Assembly (NCBI GenBank): GCA_030685065.1
Contig: JAUXQH010000170.1
Span: 1-64,000 of the forward strand
DNA from: Pseudomonadota bacterium
GTDB lineage: Bacteria > Myxococcota_A > UBA796 > SXON01
Reading direction: 5' to 3'
DNA: 64,000 bases
In this document: positions 6,940 to 16,144 of the stretch, in pieces
How the letters are laid out: every line of letters begins with the position of its first letter
Numbering within the stretch: the first letter of the stretch is position 1
Translations under genes and position numbers: made by a program
Notes under the pieces: generated by a model
Database searches by the model: none
Told to the model about the DNA's origin: nothing
The model's input: only the letters and a program-made list of their open reading frames with translations

Positions 6940-9900
6940 TTACTCGCCGCGCCCGTAGTAGAGCCAGGCGCCGCCGCTGTTGCTGTAGCCGAAGCCGTCC
7001 CAGCTCGGGGCGCTGGTCATGAAGTCGGCGTAGCCGTCCGCGTTCACGTCGCCGCCGCCGGACACCGCGTAGCCGACCGCGTCCGAGGTGTTGGCGCCGG
7101 TGTAACGGGCGTCGTAGGTGGCCGCGGAGCTGACACCGACGGGAGCCGGACCATACACCACGTAGGTGGCGCCGGAGAGGCTCAGCCCGTCGGCGTCGTA
7201 CCCGGTGGCGCCCACGAAGAGGTCGGAGAAGCCGTCCCCGTTGACGTCGCCGATACCCGCCACCGTGCGGCCGAAGAAGTCGTTCGACACCTCGCCGGTG
7301 AGGATCGAGTCCGCCGAGGCCGCGGCGACCGCCCCGGAGGGCGCGGTGGTGTAGACGTACAAGGCGCCCGCGTCCGTGGCCGCGGAGTCCTCCTTGTCGG
7401 CGCTCACGGCGAGGTCGCCGTAGCCGTCGCCGTCGATGTCCCCGAGGCCCGCGACCGCGAGTCCGAACCGATCCGCCGCCGCCGTGCCGGTCAGGACCGC
7501 GTCCGCGGTGCTCGCGGACACGCTGCCGGACAGCGCCTCGACCCCGTAGAACACGTAGGCGTGGCCCGGCGAGGTCGCCGAGACCGCGGCGGGGGCGCCG
7601 AGGACCAGGTCGGCGAGCCCGTCGCCGTCGAGGTCCGGGGCGAGCACCGCGCCGTAGCCGAGGTTGTCGCCGGCCGACACGCCCGTCACGAGCAGGGTCG
7701 CGTCGGTGGTGAGGCTCTCGGCGCCGCCGGCGATGTCGAGCGCGTTCCAGATCCCGACGGCACCCGCGGCGCTCGCACGGTTGTAGGCGCTCACCATCAC
7801 GTCCGCGAGGCCGTCCCCGTCCACGTCTCCGCCGTCGATCGCGACGCCGGTGTAGTTGTTGGTGTCGGGCGCGGTGAAGGTCGCGAAGGCGTCCGCGACC
7901 GTGGTGGGAGACGAGCCGCCGAGGAACAGGTAGGTGCGGCCACGGTCGTTGGATTCGGCGCGCCAGGCGGACGAGAGCAGGTCGTCCGTGCCGTCACCGT
8001 CCACGTCGCCCGCGAAGCGGCTCGCCCACCCGAATTGGTCGCTCGAGAGCGTGGTGTCACCGTCGATCGCGAGGTCGGCCGTTCCGATCGCGTCGGTGGT
8101 GTCGACCGGGCCGTACCACATGTGCACCCGGCCGTTGTCGACCCGGGGCGAGGTGTCGTGGTAGGCCTGCCCGATGACCACGTCGTCGAAGCCGTCGCCG
8201 TTGAAGTCGCCGTTGTTGGCGATGGAGTGCCCGACCGCGTGGCTCGCCGCCGTGCCGTACGCGCGGAAGCCGTAGTCGGCCTTGGCCGTGGCGCTGCCGC
8301 TCCACTCACACACCGTGGGATCGGGATCGCAGTCGTTGTCGACCCCGTCGTTGCACACCTCGGTGTTGCCAGGGAAGGCGAGCGCCTCGGCGTCGTCACA
8401 ATCGGTGGCGTCCGCGACGTACCCGGTCGGCGCGGTGCACGCGCTGGTGCTCGTCGCGGTGTCACCGAACGAGTCGCCGTCGGCGTCCGCGTACCAGGTG
8501 CCCGGGGTGACCCCGTTGTCCACCACCGTGTCACAGTCGTCGTCGACCGAGTTGCAGGTCTCGACGGCGCCCGGGTACACCGTGGCGTCCGTGTCGTTGC
8601 AGTCGGTCGCGGCGGTGACGCCATCGGCGTCCGTGTCGTTGTCCGCGGGGCAGTCGTAGTTGGCGGCGCCGGGCGTGCCGAATTCGTCGTTCGTGGTGCT
8701 GGGGGTGTCGTACCAGCGCCACGCATCGTTCACGGAGACCGCGCCGGTCAGCCCGCTCGAGGTCGAGCACCAGGAGCCGATCGCGTCGTTGTCCGTGGCG
8801 TTGACGTGCAGCGGATCGACCGTGATGGAATACCCCGCGTTTCGCGGCCAGTAGCCGTTCGTCGCGTCGTAGGTCCAGGTCACGCTGTCGAGCTGGGTGC
8901 CCGTGGTGCGGGTGCCGTTCGCGTAGATCGCGAACGTGTCCGCGTCACGGCGGATGAAGAAGGTGTTGTCGTGGTAGGTGCCACGGTACGAGGAGGGTTG
9001 GGTCTCGTCTCCCCAGACGTAGTCGCACATGAGCGGATACGCGGCGGTCGAAGCCTCGTAGTTGTCCGTGTCACAGAACACGGCGTACCCGCCGGGCGCC
9101 AGGATCGGGGCCGCCGTCGGGTCGATCGTCACCTGGTTGCCCGAGCTCGACGTGCCCCGGGCGATCGTCCAGTTGGAGAGGTCGACCGAGCGCGCGGAGG
9201 CGTTGAACACCTCCACCCAGGAGCCGTCATTCACCACCGCGGCCGCGCCGAAGCGCGCCTGGCGGTGGATCTCGCTCACCACGACATCGCCGACGGCGAC
9301 GAAGTCCTCGTCCACGAACCCGTCGCAGTCGTCGTCCACCAGGTCGTCCGCCTCGACGGCGGCGGGGTACGCGGAGGCGTCGCTGTCGTCGCAGTCGGTG
9401 GTGTCGGCGGTGTAGCCGATCGGCGCGGTGCAGCTGGTGGTGGTGTTGGTCGCGTCCCCGAAGCCGTCGGCGTCGAGGTCGGCGTAGAACAGCGCGTCCC
9501 CGGAGAGCTCGCCTTCGTCGACGGCGCCGTCGCAGTTGTTGTCCACGCCGTCGCACGTCTCCACTCCGGCGGGCGAGTTGGATGCCGCGTCGTCGTCACA
9601 GTCCGTGTCGTCCACGACGTACCCGATGGGCTGGGCGCACGCGAAGATCATCCCCGCCGGGTCGCCGTAGCCGTCCGCGTCGGTGTCCGCGTAGTACGGG
9701 GTGCCGCTCGAGCTGTCGTCGATGATGCCGTTGCAGTTGTTGTCCACGCCGTCGCACGCGTCGTCCGCGCCGGGGAAGATGGCGCTGTCGTGGTCGTCGC
9801 AGTCCTCCGTGCCGTCGAAGCCGTCGGCGTCGAGGTCGGGGAGGGACTGGCAGGCGTAGTTGTCCGCGCCGGGGGTGCCGTGCTCGTCGCGGCTGGAGGC

Positions 9901-10809
9901 GAGGTTGTCGAACCAGCGCCAGGAGGTGCTGCTCGCCACCGCTCCCGCGGCGTTGCTCGAGGTCGAGCACCACACGCTCCGGGAGTCGTTGTCGGTGGCG
10001 TCGCGGTAGCCGCCGTCGAGGCTCAGGGAGTAGCTCGCGTCGCGGGGCCAGTAGCCGTTCACCGCGTCGTAGGTCCAGCGGACCGAGTCGACCTGGGTGC
10101 CGGTGGTGCGGCCGCCGCCGATGTAGAGGGCGACGGTCTCCGCGTCGCGGCGGAGGAAGAACGTGTTGTCGTGGTTCACGCCGACGTACGAGGCGGACTG
10201 GGCCTCGTCGCCCCAGACGTAGTCGCACGTGAGCGGCCAGGACGCCACGGAGCCTTGGTAGTTGTCCGTGTCACAGAAGACCGCGTAGGCGCCGGGCGCG
10301 AGCACGGGCGCGCTCGCGGCGTCGAGCGTCACGGCGTTGTAGGGGACGGCCGCGCCGCGCGAAAGCACCCAATTCGCGAGGTCCACGGTGCGGGCGGACG
10401 TGTTGTACACCTCCAGCCAGCTCCCGTTGTTCACGATCGTGGCCCCGCCGAAGCGCGCTTGCCGGTTCACCTCGGTGAACACGATGTCGCCGACGGCCAC
10501 GAAGGTCTCGTCGACCCACCCGTCACAGTCGTCGTCCACGAGGTTGTCCGCCTCGGTCGCGTCGGGGAACACGGTGCTGTCGGCGTCGTCGCAGTCGAGG
10601 CTCGTGCTGTAGCCGTCACCGTCCTCGTCCGGCCCCGTGCCGAGGATGGGCGCGCGGACGTCACCGGCGGTGTCCGGCAGGGCCGCCGCGAGCGGGAAGG
10701 GCGACGAGGAGTCGGAGGAGTCCAGGTCCTCGAGGCCGACGCTGCAACCGGCCAGCGCGACGAGCGTTGAGGGGACGAGCAACGAGAGAAAAACGCTGGG
10801 GCGTGGCAT
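6940..10809 (-). CDS. Large surface lipoprotein with MopE-type repeats, lamin-tail domains and FG-GAP propeller
   Basis: 1289 residues. The ATG at 10809 gives a short signal peptide ending in the lipobox LAGC (Cys22), so it is a predicted lipoprotein. Domains in order: a MopE-like metal-binding repeat (about 55-95; DEDGDGY and DCDD motifs), a lamin-tail domain (about 103-316), a second MopE-like block (about 320-503), a second lamin-tail domain (about 506-720), a third MopE-like block (about 723-836), and FG-GAP/integrin-alpha repeats (about 836-1289) with recurring DxDGDGxxD loops. These loops are typical Ca2+ sites. The two lamin-tail/MopE units resemble each other strongly and look like an internal duplication. 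No enzyme domain is seen; a surface binding or adhesion role is inferred. A terminator follows. Confidence 0.85.
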   Translation of the reverse strand: MPRPSVFLSLLVPSTLVALAGCSVGLEDLDSSDSSSPFPLAAALPDTAGDVRAPILGTGPDEDGDGYSTSLDCDDADSTVFPDATEADNLVDDDCDGWVDETFVAVGDIVFTEVNRQARFGGATIVNNGSWLEVYNTSARTVDLANWVLSRGAAVPYNAVTLDAASAPVLAPGAYAVFCDTDNYQGSVASWPLTCDYVWGDEAQSASYVGVNHDNTFFLRRDAETVALYIGGGRTTGTQVDSVRWTYDAVNGYWPRDASYSLSLDGGYRDATDNDSRSVWCSTSSNAAGAVASSTSWRWFDNLASSRDEHGTPGADNYACQSLPDLDADGFDGTEDCDDHDSAIFPGADDACDGVDNNCNGIIDDSSSGTPYYADTDADGYGDPAGMIFACAQPIGYVVDDTDCDDDAASNSPAGVETCDGVDNNCDGAVDEGELSGDALFYADLDADGFGDATNTTTSCTAPIGYTADTTDCDDSDASAYPAAVEADDLVDDDCDGFVDEDFVAVGDVVVSEIHRQARFGAAAVVNDGSWVEVFNASARSVDLSNWTIARGTSSSGNQVTIDPTAAPILAPGGYAVFCDTDNYEASTAAYPLMCDYVWGDETQPSSYRGTYHDNTFFIRRDADTFAIYANGTRTTGTQLDSVTWTYDATNGYWPRNAGYSITVDPLHVNATDNDAIGSWCSTSSGLTGAVSVNDAWRWYDTPSTTNDEFGTPGAANYDCPADNDTDADGVTAATDCNDTDATVYPGAVETCNSVDDDCDTVVDNGVTPGTWYADADGDSFGDTATSTSACTAPTGYVADATDCDDAEALAFPGNTEVCNDGVDNDCDPDPTVCEWSGSATAKADYGFRAYGTAASHAVGHSIANNGDFNGDGFDDVVIGQAYHDTSPRVDNGRVHMWYGPVDTTDAIGTADLAIDGDTTLSSDQFGWASRFAGDVDGDGTDDLLSSAWRAESNDRGRTYLFLGGSSPTTVADAFATFTAPDTNNYTGVAIDGGDVDGDGLADVMVSAYNRASAAGAVGIWNALDIAGGAESLTTDATLLVTGVSAGDNLGYGAVLAPDLDGDGLADLVLGAPAAVSATSPGHAYVFYGVEALSGSVSASTADAVLTGTAAADRFGLAVAGLGDIDGDGYGDLAVSADKEDSAATDAGALYVYTTAPSGAVAAASADSILTGEVSNDFFGRTVAGIGDVNGDGFSDLFVGATGYDADGLSLSGATYVVYGPAPVGVSSAATYDARYTGANTSDAVGYAVSGGGDVNADGYADFMTSAPSWDGFGYSNSGGAWLYYGRGE

Positions 10810-11220
10810 GGATATCCCGGTGTGGGGGCGGACATCCGTAGGGGGCGCCCGCACACACCGGAGCCTATGGCGCGACTTGGGGGGAGGGGAAGGGCGGGCG
10901 GCCGCCCACCACCCGGGCGTGTCTCCGATTGTCGCGGGCGCGATCGCACGGAGGCAAGCCCATACTCGTCGCGTCGTTGTCTTCCCGCCGACGCAAGGAA
11001 GCGACAATTCATGCTGGACCAGGACGATTGATGTTGGATGAAGGGGGCCGGGCGACCGCGCGTGGAGGCCCGCGTCCATTCGTGACGCCGCCGAGCGTGA
11101 CGCCGGCCACCGGTGCGCGAACGCGCGGCCGACTCCCACGCGATTGTTGCACTCCCGGCCAGCATCTGCGATAAACGCGCGTCTCAACCCCCGTGCTCGC
11201 GCGGAAGGAGCCCAGTACCG
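10810..11220. other. Divergent intergenic region between large lipoprotein and DUF475 gene
   Basis: 411 bases with no convincing gene. It must hold the promoters for the minus-strand lipoprotein and the plus-strand Ter genes. A candidate sigma-70 promoter is at 11147-11175 (listed separately), and AAGGAG at 11205-11210 serves the next gene. Confidence 0.5.
11147..11175 (+). promoter_or_regulatory. Candidate sigma-70-type promoter for the Ter genes
   Basis: TTGCAC (11147-11152), a 17-base spacer and GATAAA (11170-11175), 45 bases before the DUF475 start. Each box matches consensus at 4 of 6 positions and the spacing is ideal. This is a sequence-only prediction. Confidence 0.4.
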
Positions 11221-12282
11221 ATGATGAAATTCTTCAAGGGAAGCTTCCTGTTCACCCTCGTCGGGCTCGTGCTCGGCGCTGTCATCGGGTGGCGGGCCAG
11301 CGGGTCCGTAGAAGGCGCGCTTTCGGCGTTGTTCATCGTCGCCGTGCTGGGCGTGCTCGAGGTGAGCCTCTCCTTCGACAACGCGGTCGTCAACGCGACG
11401 GTCCTCAAGGACATGGACGCGATCTGGCGCCGTCGATTCCTGACATGGGGCATCGCGATCGCCGTGTTCGGCATGCGCATCGTGTTTCCGCTGGTGATCG
11501 TGGCGATCGTCGCGTGGATCTCCCCGTGGGAGGCCGTGATGCTGGCGATCACGGACCCGACCGAGTACGGCGTGATCCTCACGAAAGCCCACATCTCCGT
11601 GTCGGCGTTCGGCGGGGCGTTCCTCATGATGGTCGGGCTCAAGCACTTCCTCGACGTCGAGAAGGACGTGTTCTGGATCCGCATCATCGAGCAGCCGATC
11701 TCGCGGTTGGGCCGGATCGAGGCGTTGCAGCTGGCGATCGTGATGATCCTCCTGTACGCCGTCTCGACGCAGGTCGCCGCGGCGGAGCAGGTCGAGTTCC
11801 TGGTCGCCGGGATCTTCGGGCTCGTCACCTACATCGCGGTCGACGGCGTCGGCGCGCTCATGCAGGACGGCGGGGCCGGCCATGGCGAAGCGGTGGTGCG
11901 CACCGGCCTGGGCGCGTTCCTGTACCTCGAGGTGCTCGACGCCTCGTTCTCGTTCGACGGCGTGATCGGCGCGTTCGCGCTCACGACGAACCTGCTCATC
12001 ATCGCCATCGGCCTCGGCATCGGCGCGATGTTCGTCCGTAGCCTCACCATCATGCTCGTCGAGAAGGGCACCCTCGCGGAGTACCGCTACCTCGAGCACG
12101 GCGCGTTCTACGCGATCGTCGCGCTCGGCGTCATCATGTTCCTCCAGGCGTTCCTGCACATCCCCGAGCTCGTGACCGGCCTGATCGGCGCCACCTTCAT
12201 CGGCGTTGCCTTGATCTCGTCCGTCAGGTACAACCGGGCGCATCCCGCGGAAGCCGAAGCTGCGGCCGAGGCCGCGCAGTAG
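11221..12282 (+). CDS. DUF475/TerC-like integral membrane protein
   Basis: 353 residues with about nine membrane helices. Acidic residues inside helices are typical of the TerC/DUF475 superfamily: LEVSLSFDNAVVNATVLKDM in the first half and EVLDASFSFDGVIGAFALT in the second, giving an internal pseudo-repeat with paired E/D and N/D sites thought to handle metal ions. It sits directly upstream of terD genes, as TerC-type proteins often do in tellurite/stress operons. AAGGAG at 11205-11210 supports ATG 11221 (an adjacent ATG at 11224 is possible). TerC-family proteins have been linked to metal export during secretion; the exact ion here is unknown. Confidence 0.88.
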   Translation: MMKFFKGSFLFTLVGLVLGAVIGWRASGSVEGALSALFIVAVLGVLEVSLSFDNAVVNATVLKDMDAIWRRRFLTWGIAIAVFGMRIVFPLVIVAIVAWISPWEAVMLAITDPTEYGVILTKAHISVSAFGGAFLMMVGLKHFLDVEKDVFWIRIIEQPISRLGRIEALQLAIVMILLYAVSTQVAAAEQVEFLVAGIFGLVTYIAVDGVGALMQDGGAGHGEAVVRTGLGAFLYLEVLDASFSFDGVIGAFALTTNLLIIAIGLGIGAMFVRSLTIMLVEKGTLAEYRYLEHGAFYAIVALGVIMFLQAFLHIPELVTGLIGATFIGVALISSVRYNRAHPAEAEAAAEAAQ

Positions 12283-12313
12283 CACCCCCTCTCTTTACTT
12301 CTCCGGAGAAATC

Positions 12314-12892
12314 ATGGCCGTAAGTCTCGTCAAGGGCGGAAACGTCAACCTCTCCAAGAGCGCGCCCGGGCTCACCAAGGTGTCCGTAGGCCTCGGCTGG
12401 GATGCCCGCTCGACCGATGGCGCCGCGTTCGACCTCGACGCGAGCGGCTTTCTCCTCAACGGCGAGGGGAAGGTGCGCGGAAACGCCGACTTCATCTTCT
12501 ACAACTGCAAGCGCTCGACCTGCGGGTCGGTAGAGCACGCGGGCGACAACCAGACCGGCGCGGGCGATGGCGACGACGAGACCCTCAAGGTCAACCTCGG
12601 CGCGGTCCCGGCGGAGGTGCAGCGCGTCGCCTTCTGCGTGACCATCCACGACTCGGACACCCGCAGGCAGAACTTCGGCATGGTGTCCAAGGCGTTCATC
12701 CGCGTCCTCGACGCGGGGAACAGCACCGAGCTCGCCCGCTACGACCTCTCGGAGGACGCCTCGGTGGAGACCTCGATGATCTTCGGCGAGCTCTACCGCC
12801 ACGGCGCCGAGTGGAAGTTCAAGGCCGTCGGCCAGGGCTTCACGGGCGGCCTCAACGCGTTGGCAAAGAGCTTCGGCGTCGACGTCGGCTGA
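12314..12892 (+). CDS. terD: TerD-family calcium-binding stress protein (first copy)
   Basis: 192 residues, the usual length of TerD/TerE. It shows the family landmarks in order: MAVSLVKGGNVNLSK, VGLGWD, FDLDAS, FIFYN, then the acidic loop DNQTGAGDGDDE that forms the Ca2+ site, and a C-terminal GELYRHGAEWKFKAVGQGF. TerD proteins are cytoplasmic and give resistance to tellurite, phage and other stresses; their mechanism is not known. GGAG 8 bases before the ATG supports the start. It lies 31 bases after the DUF475 gene and is about two-thirds identical by eye to the next gene. Confidence 0.95.
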   Translation: MAVSLVKGGNVNLSKSAPGLTKVSVGLGWDARSTDGAAFDLDASGFLLNGEGKVRGNADFIFYNCKRSTCGSVEHAGDNQTGAGDGDDETLKVNLGAVPAEVQRVAFCVTIHDSDTRRQNFGMVSKAFIRVLDAGNSTELARYDLSEDASVETSMIFGELYRHGAEWKFKAVGQGFTGGLNALAKSFGVDVG

Positions 12893-12911
12893 TCTCGCCT
12901 CGCCCGCTCAC

Positions 12912-12961
12912 GTAGAATCCTGTCCCTGTAGAATCCCAGCGCAACCACCAGCGCAACCACC
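12912..12961 (+). repeat. Short tandem duplications between the two terD genes
   Basis: GTAGAATCC occurs at 12912-12920 and 12928-12936. It is followed by a perfect 12-base tandem repeat AGCGCAACCACC at 12938-12949 and 12950-12961, ending just before the AAGGAG ribosome site of the second terD. It may be a slippage scar or a small operator; no function can be assigned. Confidence 0.5.
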
Positions 12962-12974
12962 AAGGAGCAACACC

Positions 12975-13550
12975 ATGGCCATCTCTCTCTCCAAGGGCGG
13001 AAACATCTCGTTGTCGAAGGAGGCCCCGGGCCTCACGCGGATCACCGTGGGCCTGGGATGGGATCCCCGCGCCACGGACGGCGGCAAGTTCGACCTCGAC
13101 GCGAACGCCTTCCTGCTCAACGCGGCCGGCAAGGTCCGTAGCGACGCCGACTTCATCTTCTACAACCAGCTCAAGTCGGTTGACGGCTCGGTCGAGCACA
13201 CCGGTGACAATCGCGACGGCGCGGGCGAGGGCGACGACGAGTCGATCAAGATCGACCTCGGCAAGGTGCCCGCCGACGTGCAGCGCGTCTCCGTCTGCGT
13301 CACGATCGACGAGGCCGAGCAGCGCCGCCAGAACTTCGGCATGGTGAGCAACGCGTTCGTGCGCATCGTGAACAGCGACACGAACCAGGAGATCGCCCGC
13401 TACGACCTCGCGGAGGACGCGAGCACCGAGACCGCGATCGTCTTCGCCGAGATCTACCGCAACGGCGCCGAGTGGAAGTTCAAGGCCGTCGGGCAGGGCT
13501 ACAAGGGCGGGCTCGGGCCGCTCGCGCGCAACTACGGCGTGAACGTCTAG
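12975..13550 (+). CDS. terD: TerD-family calcium-binding stress protein (second copy)
   Basis: 191 residues, a close paralogue of the preceding TerD. It keeps the GLGWDPR, FDLDAN, FIFYNQ and GEGDDE motifs of the Ca2+-binding class, and ends KFKAVGQGYKGGL like TerD/TerE. AAGGAG lies 9 bases before the ATG. Paired terD/terE genes are a standard feature of Ter operons; sequence alone does not decide which letter fits. The spacing of 82 bases from the first copy includes short direct repeats. Confidence 0.95.
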   Translation: MAISLSKGGNISLSKEAPGLTRITVGLGWDPRATDGGKFDLDANAFLLNAAGKVRSDADFIFYNQLKSVDGSVEHTGDNRDGAGEGDDESIKIDLGKVPADVQRVSVCVTIDEAEQRRQNFGMVSNAFVRIVNSDTNQEIARYDLAEDASTETAIVFAEIYRNGAEWKFKAVGQGYKGGLGPLARNYGVNV

Positions 13551-13593
13551 TTCGTCCGTTCGAAGGGGTCCGATCGAAAGGAGAGGAAGCGAC

Positions 13594-14820
13594 ATGTCCG
13601 AGCTCGTACGCGGTCAGAAGCAGAAGCTGTCGGACATGACGACGTCCACACAGCTGGAGATCGGGGTGAAGCTCGCTTCCGCCCCCGGCCAGGTAGTGGA
13701 CGTGAGCTGCTTCGGGCTCGACGCCGACGGAAAGTTGTCGGACGAGCGCTACTTCATCTTCTACAACCAGAAAGAGTCTCCGTGCGGTGCGCTGGGCGTC
13801 CTCGGCGCCAAGCACGGGGACGACCAGGTGTTCCGCGTGGACGTAGGGCGCCTGCCCGCGTCCGTTCGGCGCCTCGTCTTCGTCGCGACGCTCGAAGGCA
13901 CGGGTACGATGCACGACATCCGCCCGAGCCACCTCCGGATGTACGCGGAGGGCCGCCCCGTCGCGACCTTCGCGTTCGACGGCGGCGCCTTCACCGCCGA
14001 GAAGGCGGTGATGATCGCCGAGCTCTACTTCAAGGACGTGTGGCGCTTCGCCGCCGTCGGCCAGGGCTTCGCCGGCGGCTTGTCGGCCGTCCTGGTGCAT
14101 TTCGGCGGCCAGGAAGCCGCGCCCGCTCCGGCGCCCGTCGTCGCGGCCCCCAAGCCCGCGCCGGCTCCGCCGCCCGCTGCCCCCGCGCCGCCCGCCGCTC
14201 CCGCGCCGAAGGTGAACCTCGGCAAGGTCACCCTCGAGAAGCGCGGCGCCGCGCAGCCCATCAGCCTCAAGAAGGGCGGCGGCTCCCAGCCCTTCCACAT
14301 CAACCTCAACTGGGATGCGCCGAAGAAGCAGGCCGGCATCATGGGGTTCCTCACCGGCACGCCCGCGGCCCCCGACCTCGACCTCGGCTGCATGGTCAAG
14401 CTGTCGAACGGCGTGATGACCGTGATCCAGCCGCTCGGCGGGAACTTCGGCAACCGCAACGGCGAGCCCTGGGTCTACCTCGACAAGGATGATCGCAGCG
14501 GCGCCGCGACGGACGGGGAGAACCTCTACCTCCTCCGGCCCGACCTCATCGAGAAGGTCATGATCTTCGCGATGATCTACGAGGGCGCCGCCAAGTTCAG
14601 CGACGTGAACGCGCGCCTGACCATCAAGGACGACCAGGGCGGCGAGATCCTCATCAAGCTCGACAACCCCGATCCGGGCATGCGCTTCTGCTCGATCGCG
14701 ATGATCCACAAGCGTGGCGATCGGATCGAGATCGTCAAGGAAGAGCGCTACTTCCCGGGACACCAGCAGGCCGACGAGGTGTTCGGCTTCGGTTTCTCCT
14801 GGCGGGCGGGCCGAAAGTAG
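13594..14820 (+). CDS. terA: TerA-like protein: two TerD-fold domains joined by an Ala/Pro linker
   Basis: 408 residues. Domain 1 (about 1-172) is a diverged TerD fold: VSCFGLDADGKLSDERYFIF and a C-terminal FAAVGQGFAGGL. An Ala/Pro-rich linker (about 173-208) leads to domain 2 (about 210-408), which resembles the C-terminal half of TerA (LNWD, LGCMVKL, VYLDKDDRSG, IYEGAAKFSDVNARLTI, GMRFCSIAMI). In domain 1 the acidic GDGDDE Ca2+ loop is replaced by KHGDDQ. AAAGGAGAGG precedes the ATG. Being in line with terD genes supports a TerA-like role in the same complex. Confidence 0.82.
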   Translation: MSELVRGQKQKLSDMTTSTQLEIGVKLASAPGQVVDVSCFGLDADGKLSDERYFIFYNQKESPCGALGVLGAKHGDDQVFRVDVGRLPASVRRLVFVATLEGTGTMHDIRPSHLRMYAEGRPVATFAFDGGAFTAEKAVMIAELYFKDVWRFAAVGQGFAGGLSAVLVHFGGQEAAPAPAPVVAAPKPAPAPPPAAPAPPAAPAPKVNLGKVTLEKRGAAQPISLKKGGGSQPFHINLNWDAPKKQAGIMGFLTGTPAAPDLDLGCMVKLSNGVMTVIQPLGGNFGNRNGEPWVYLDKDDRSGAATDGENLYLLRPDLIEKVMIFAMIYEGAAKFSDVNARLTIKDDQGGEILIKLDNPDPGMRFCSIAMIHKRGDRIEIVKEERYFPGHQQADEVFGFGFSWRAGRK

Positions 14821-14848
14821 GAGAGTCTCCCGGAGCGTGGGGTCGCAG

Positions 14849-16102
14849 ATGGAGCTTCAACGAGGACAGCGGTTCAAGCTGCAGGACGCGCAGGCGTCCG
14901 GCAAGCTCGAGGTGCGGTGCGAGATCAGCGGCATTCCGGCATCGGATCTCCGCGTGCTCCTGCTCGCGCTCGACGCCGCCGAGCAGCTCGTGGACGGCAA
15001 GATCGTCGACGCCTCGGGAGGCCGGCGCACCTGCGAGGGCGTGACCTCCTCCGGGGGCCCGCACGGCTTCGACATCGAGCTCGCGCGGCTCCCCTCGCGG
15101 GTGAACCGCCTCGCGATCGTGCTCGCGGTCACGGAGAGCGCGCGCGCCAAGGGCGCCCAGGCCCACTCGATCCAGACCGGAGCGGTGACCCTCAAGGCGG
15201 CGGGCTCGACCGTCGGCACCTACAAGTTCCACGGGTCTGACTTCGGCCGGGAAACAGCCCTGTGCCTGGTCGAGGTCTACAAGAAGGACGGCTGGCGCGT
15301 CATGGCGTCCGGCGTCGGCTTCCTCGGAGGCCTCCCCTCGCTCGTCTCGCGCTACGGCGGGCGCCTCGAGGACCTCGATGGGAGCTCGCTCCCGCGCCCC
15401 TCGGGTGGCGACAGCCCCCCCGCCGGTGGGCGAGGCGGCGGCAGCCCGGGAGGATTGCCCGTCGGCGAGCCCGTGGCCGGCCCCCTGCGCGTCCCGGCGC
15501 ACTTCGCGGGCCGCAAGGAGCCCCCCGTGCCGACCGGGCTCATCCCGGCGGTGGGCCTCGTGCTGGTGGAGCGCTCCGAGGGCGCGGCCACGGGCACCGG
15601 GTTCATGATCGGGCCGGGCGGCTACTTCGTCACCTGTGCCCATGTCATCCGGGACGCCCAGTCCGTCTCGTTCATGCCCGAGGGCACGCAGGAGATGCGC
15701 CCCGCCGTGATCGTGAACGTGGATCCCGAGGGTGACCTCGCGCTGCTCCACACGGTCGATCGTCTCGGCAGCGCCGATTGGCTCGTGCTCTCCCGGGCCG
15801 ACATGGCGCCGAGCCTCGGAGACAACCTGGGGCTGCTCGGGTACCCCCTCGGGGGTGACCTCGGCATCAACCTCACCTACTCCCAGGGCGTCGTGAACAG
15901 CCTGCGCAAGGCGGAGAACATCCCCATCCTCCAGGTGGACACGGGCGCCGCTCCAGGATCGAGCGGGGGCCCGGTGTTCCGCCGGTCGGATGGGCACGTG
16001 GTCGGCGTGCTCACCAGCGGGCTCACCCAACGCTCCGGCGGCATGCTGGTGAACTTCGCGGTCGACGCGCGGCGGCTCTACCACCTCGGCTGGATCGCGT
16101 AG
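14849..16102 (+). CDS. TerD-domain fused to trypsin-like (HtrA-type) serine protease
   Basis: 417 residues. The N-terminal ~175 residues form a diverged TerD domain (MELQRGQRFKLQD, LLLALDAAEQLVDGKIV, GTYKFHGSDF, VMASGVGFLGGLPSLVSRYG) whose usual acidic Ca2+ loop is missing. A Gly/Pro-rich linker follows (about 180-225). The C-terminal domain is a trypsin-fold protease with a complete triad: His265 in VTCAHVI, Asp296 in EGDLALL and Ser372 in GSSGGPVF. No signal peptide is seen, so it should act in the cytoplasm. It lies 28 bases after terA, probably in one transcript. A TerD domain may recruit the protease to stress complexes; that is inference. In-frame sequence upstream of 14849 overlaps terA and looks non-coding. 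Confidence 0.85.
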   Translation: MELQRGQRFKLQDAQASGKLEVRCEISGIPASDLRVLLLALDAAEQLVDGKIVDASGGRRTCEGVTSSGGPHGFDIELARLPSRVNRLAIVLAVTESARAKGAQAHSIQTGAVTLKAAGSTVGTYKFHGSDFGRETALCLVEVYKKDGWRVMASGVGFLGGLPSLVSRYGGRLEDLDGSSLPRPSGGDSPPAGGRGGGSPGGLPVGEPVAGPLRVPAHFAGRKEPPVPTGLIPAVGLVLVERSEGAATGTGFMIGPGGYFVTCAHVIRDAQSVSFMPEGTQEMRPAVIVNVDPEGDLALLHTVDRLGSADWLVLSRADMAPSLGDNLGLLGYPLGGDLGINLTYSQGVVNSLRKAENIPILQVDTGAAPGSSGGPVFRRSDGHVVGVLTSGLTQRSGGMLVNFAVDARRLYHLGWIA

Positions 16103-16144
16103 CCCGGGCCCCGCTGCCCAGGCCGTAGCCTGGCCGCCCGCCGA

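Noticed and set aside
6838..10770. Very long open frame on the plus strand opposite the large lipoprotein
   Set aside because: Val/Gly/Arg-rich shadow frame caused by high GC and Asp-rich repeats on the real strand; no domain or ribosome site.
10810..12285. Upstream extension of the large minus-strand lipoprotein frame
   Set aside because: It runs antisense to the DUF475 gene and lacks coding character; the lipoprotein signal at 10809 marks the true start.
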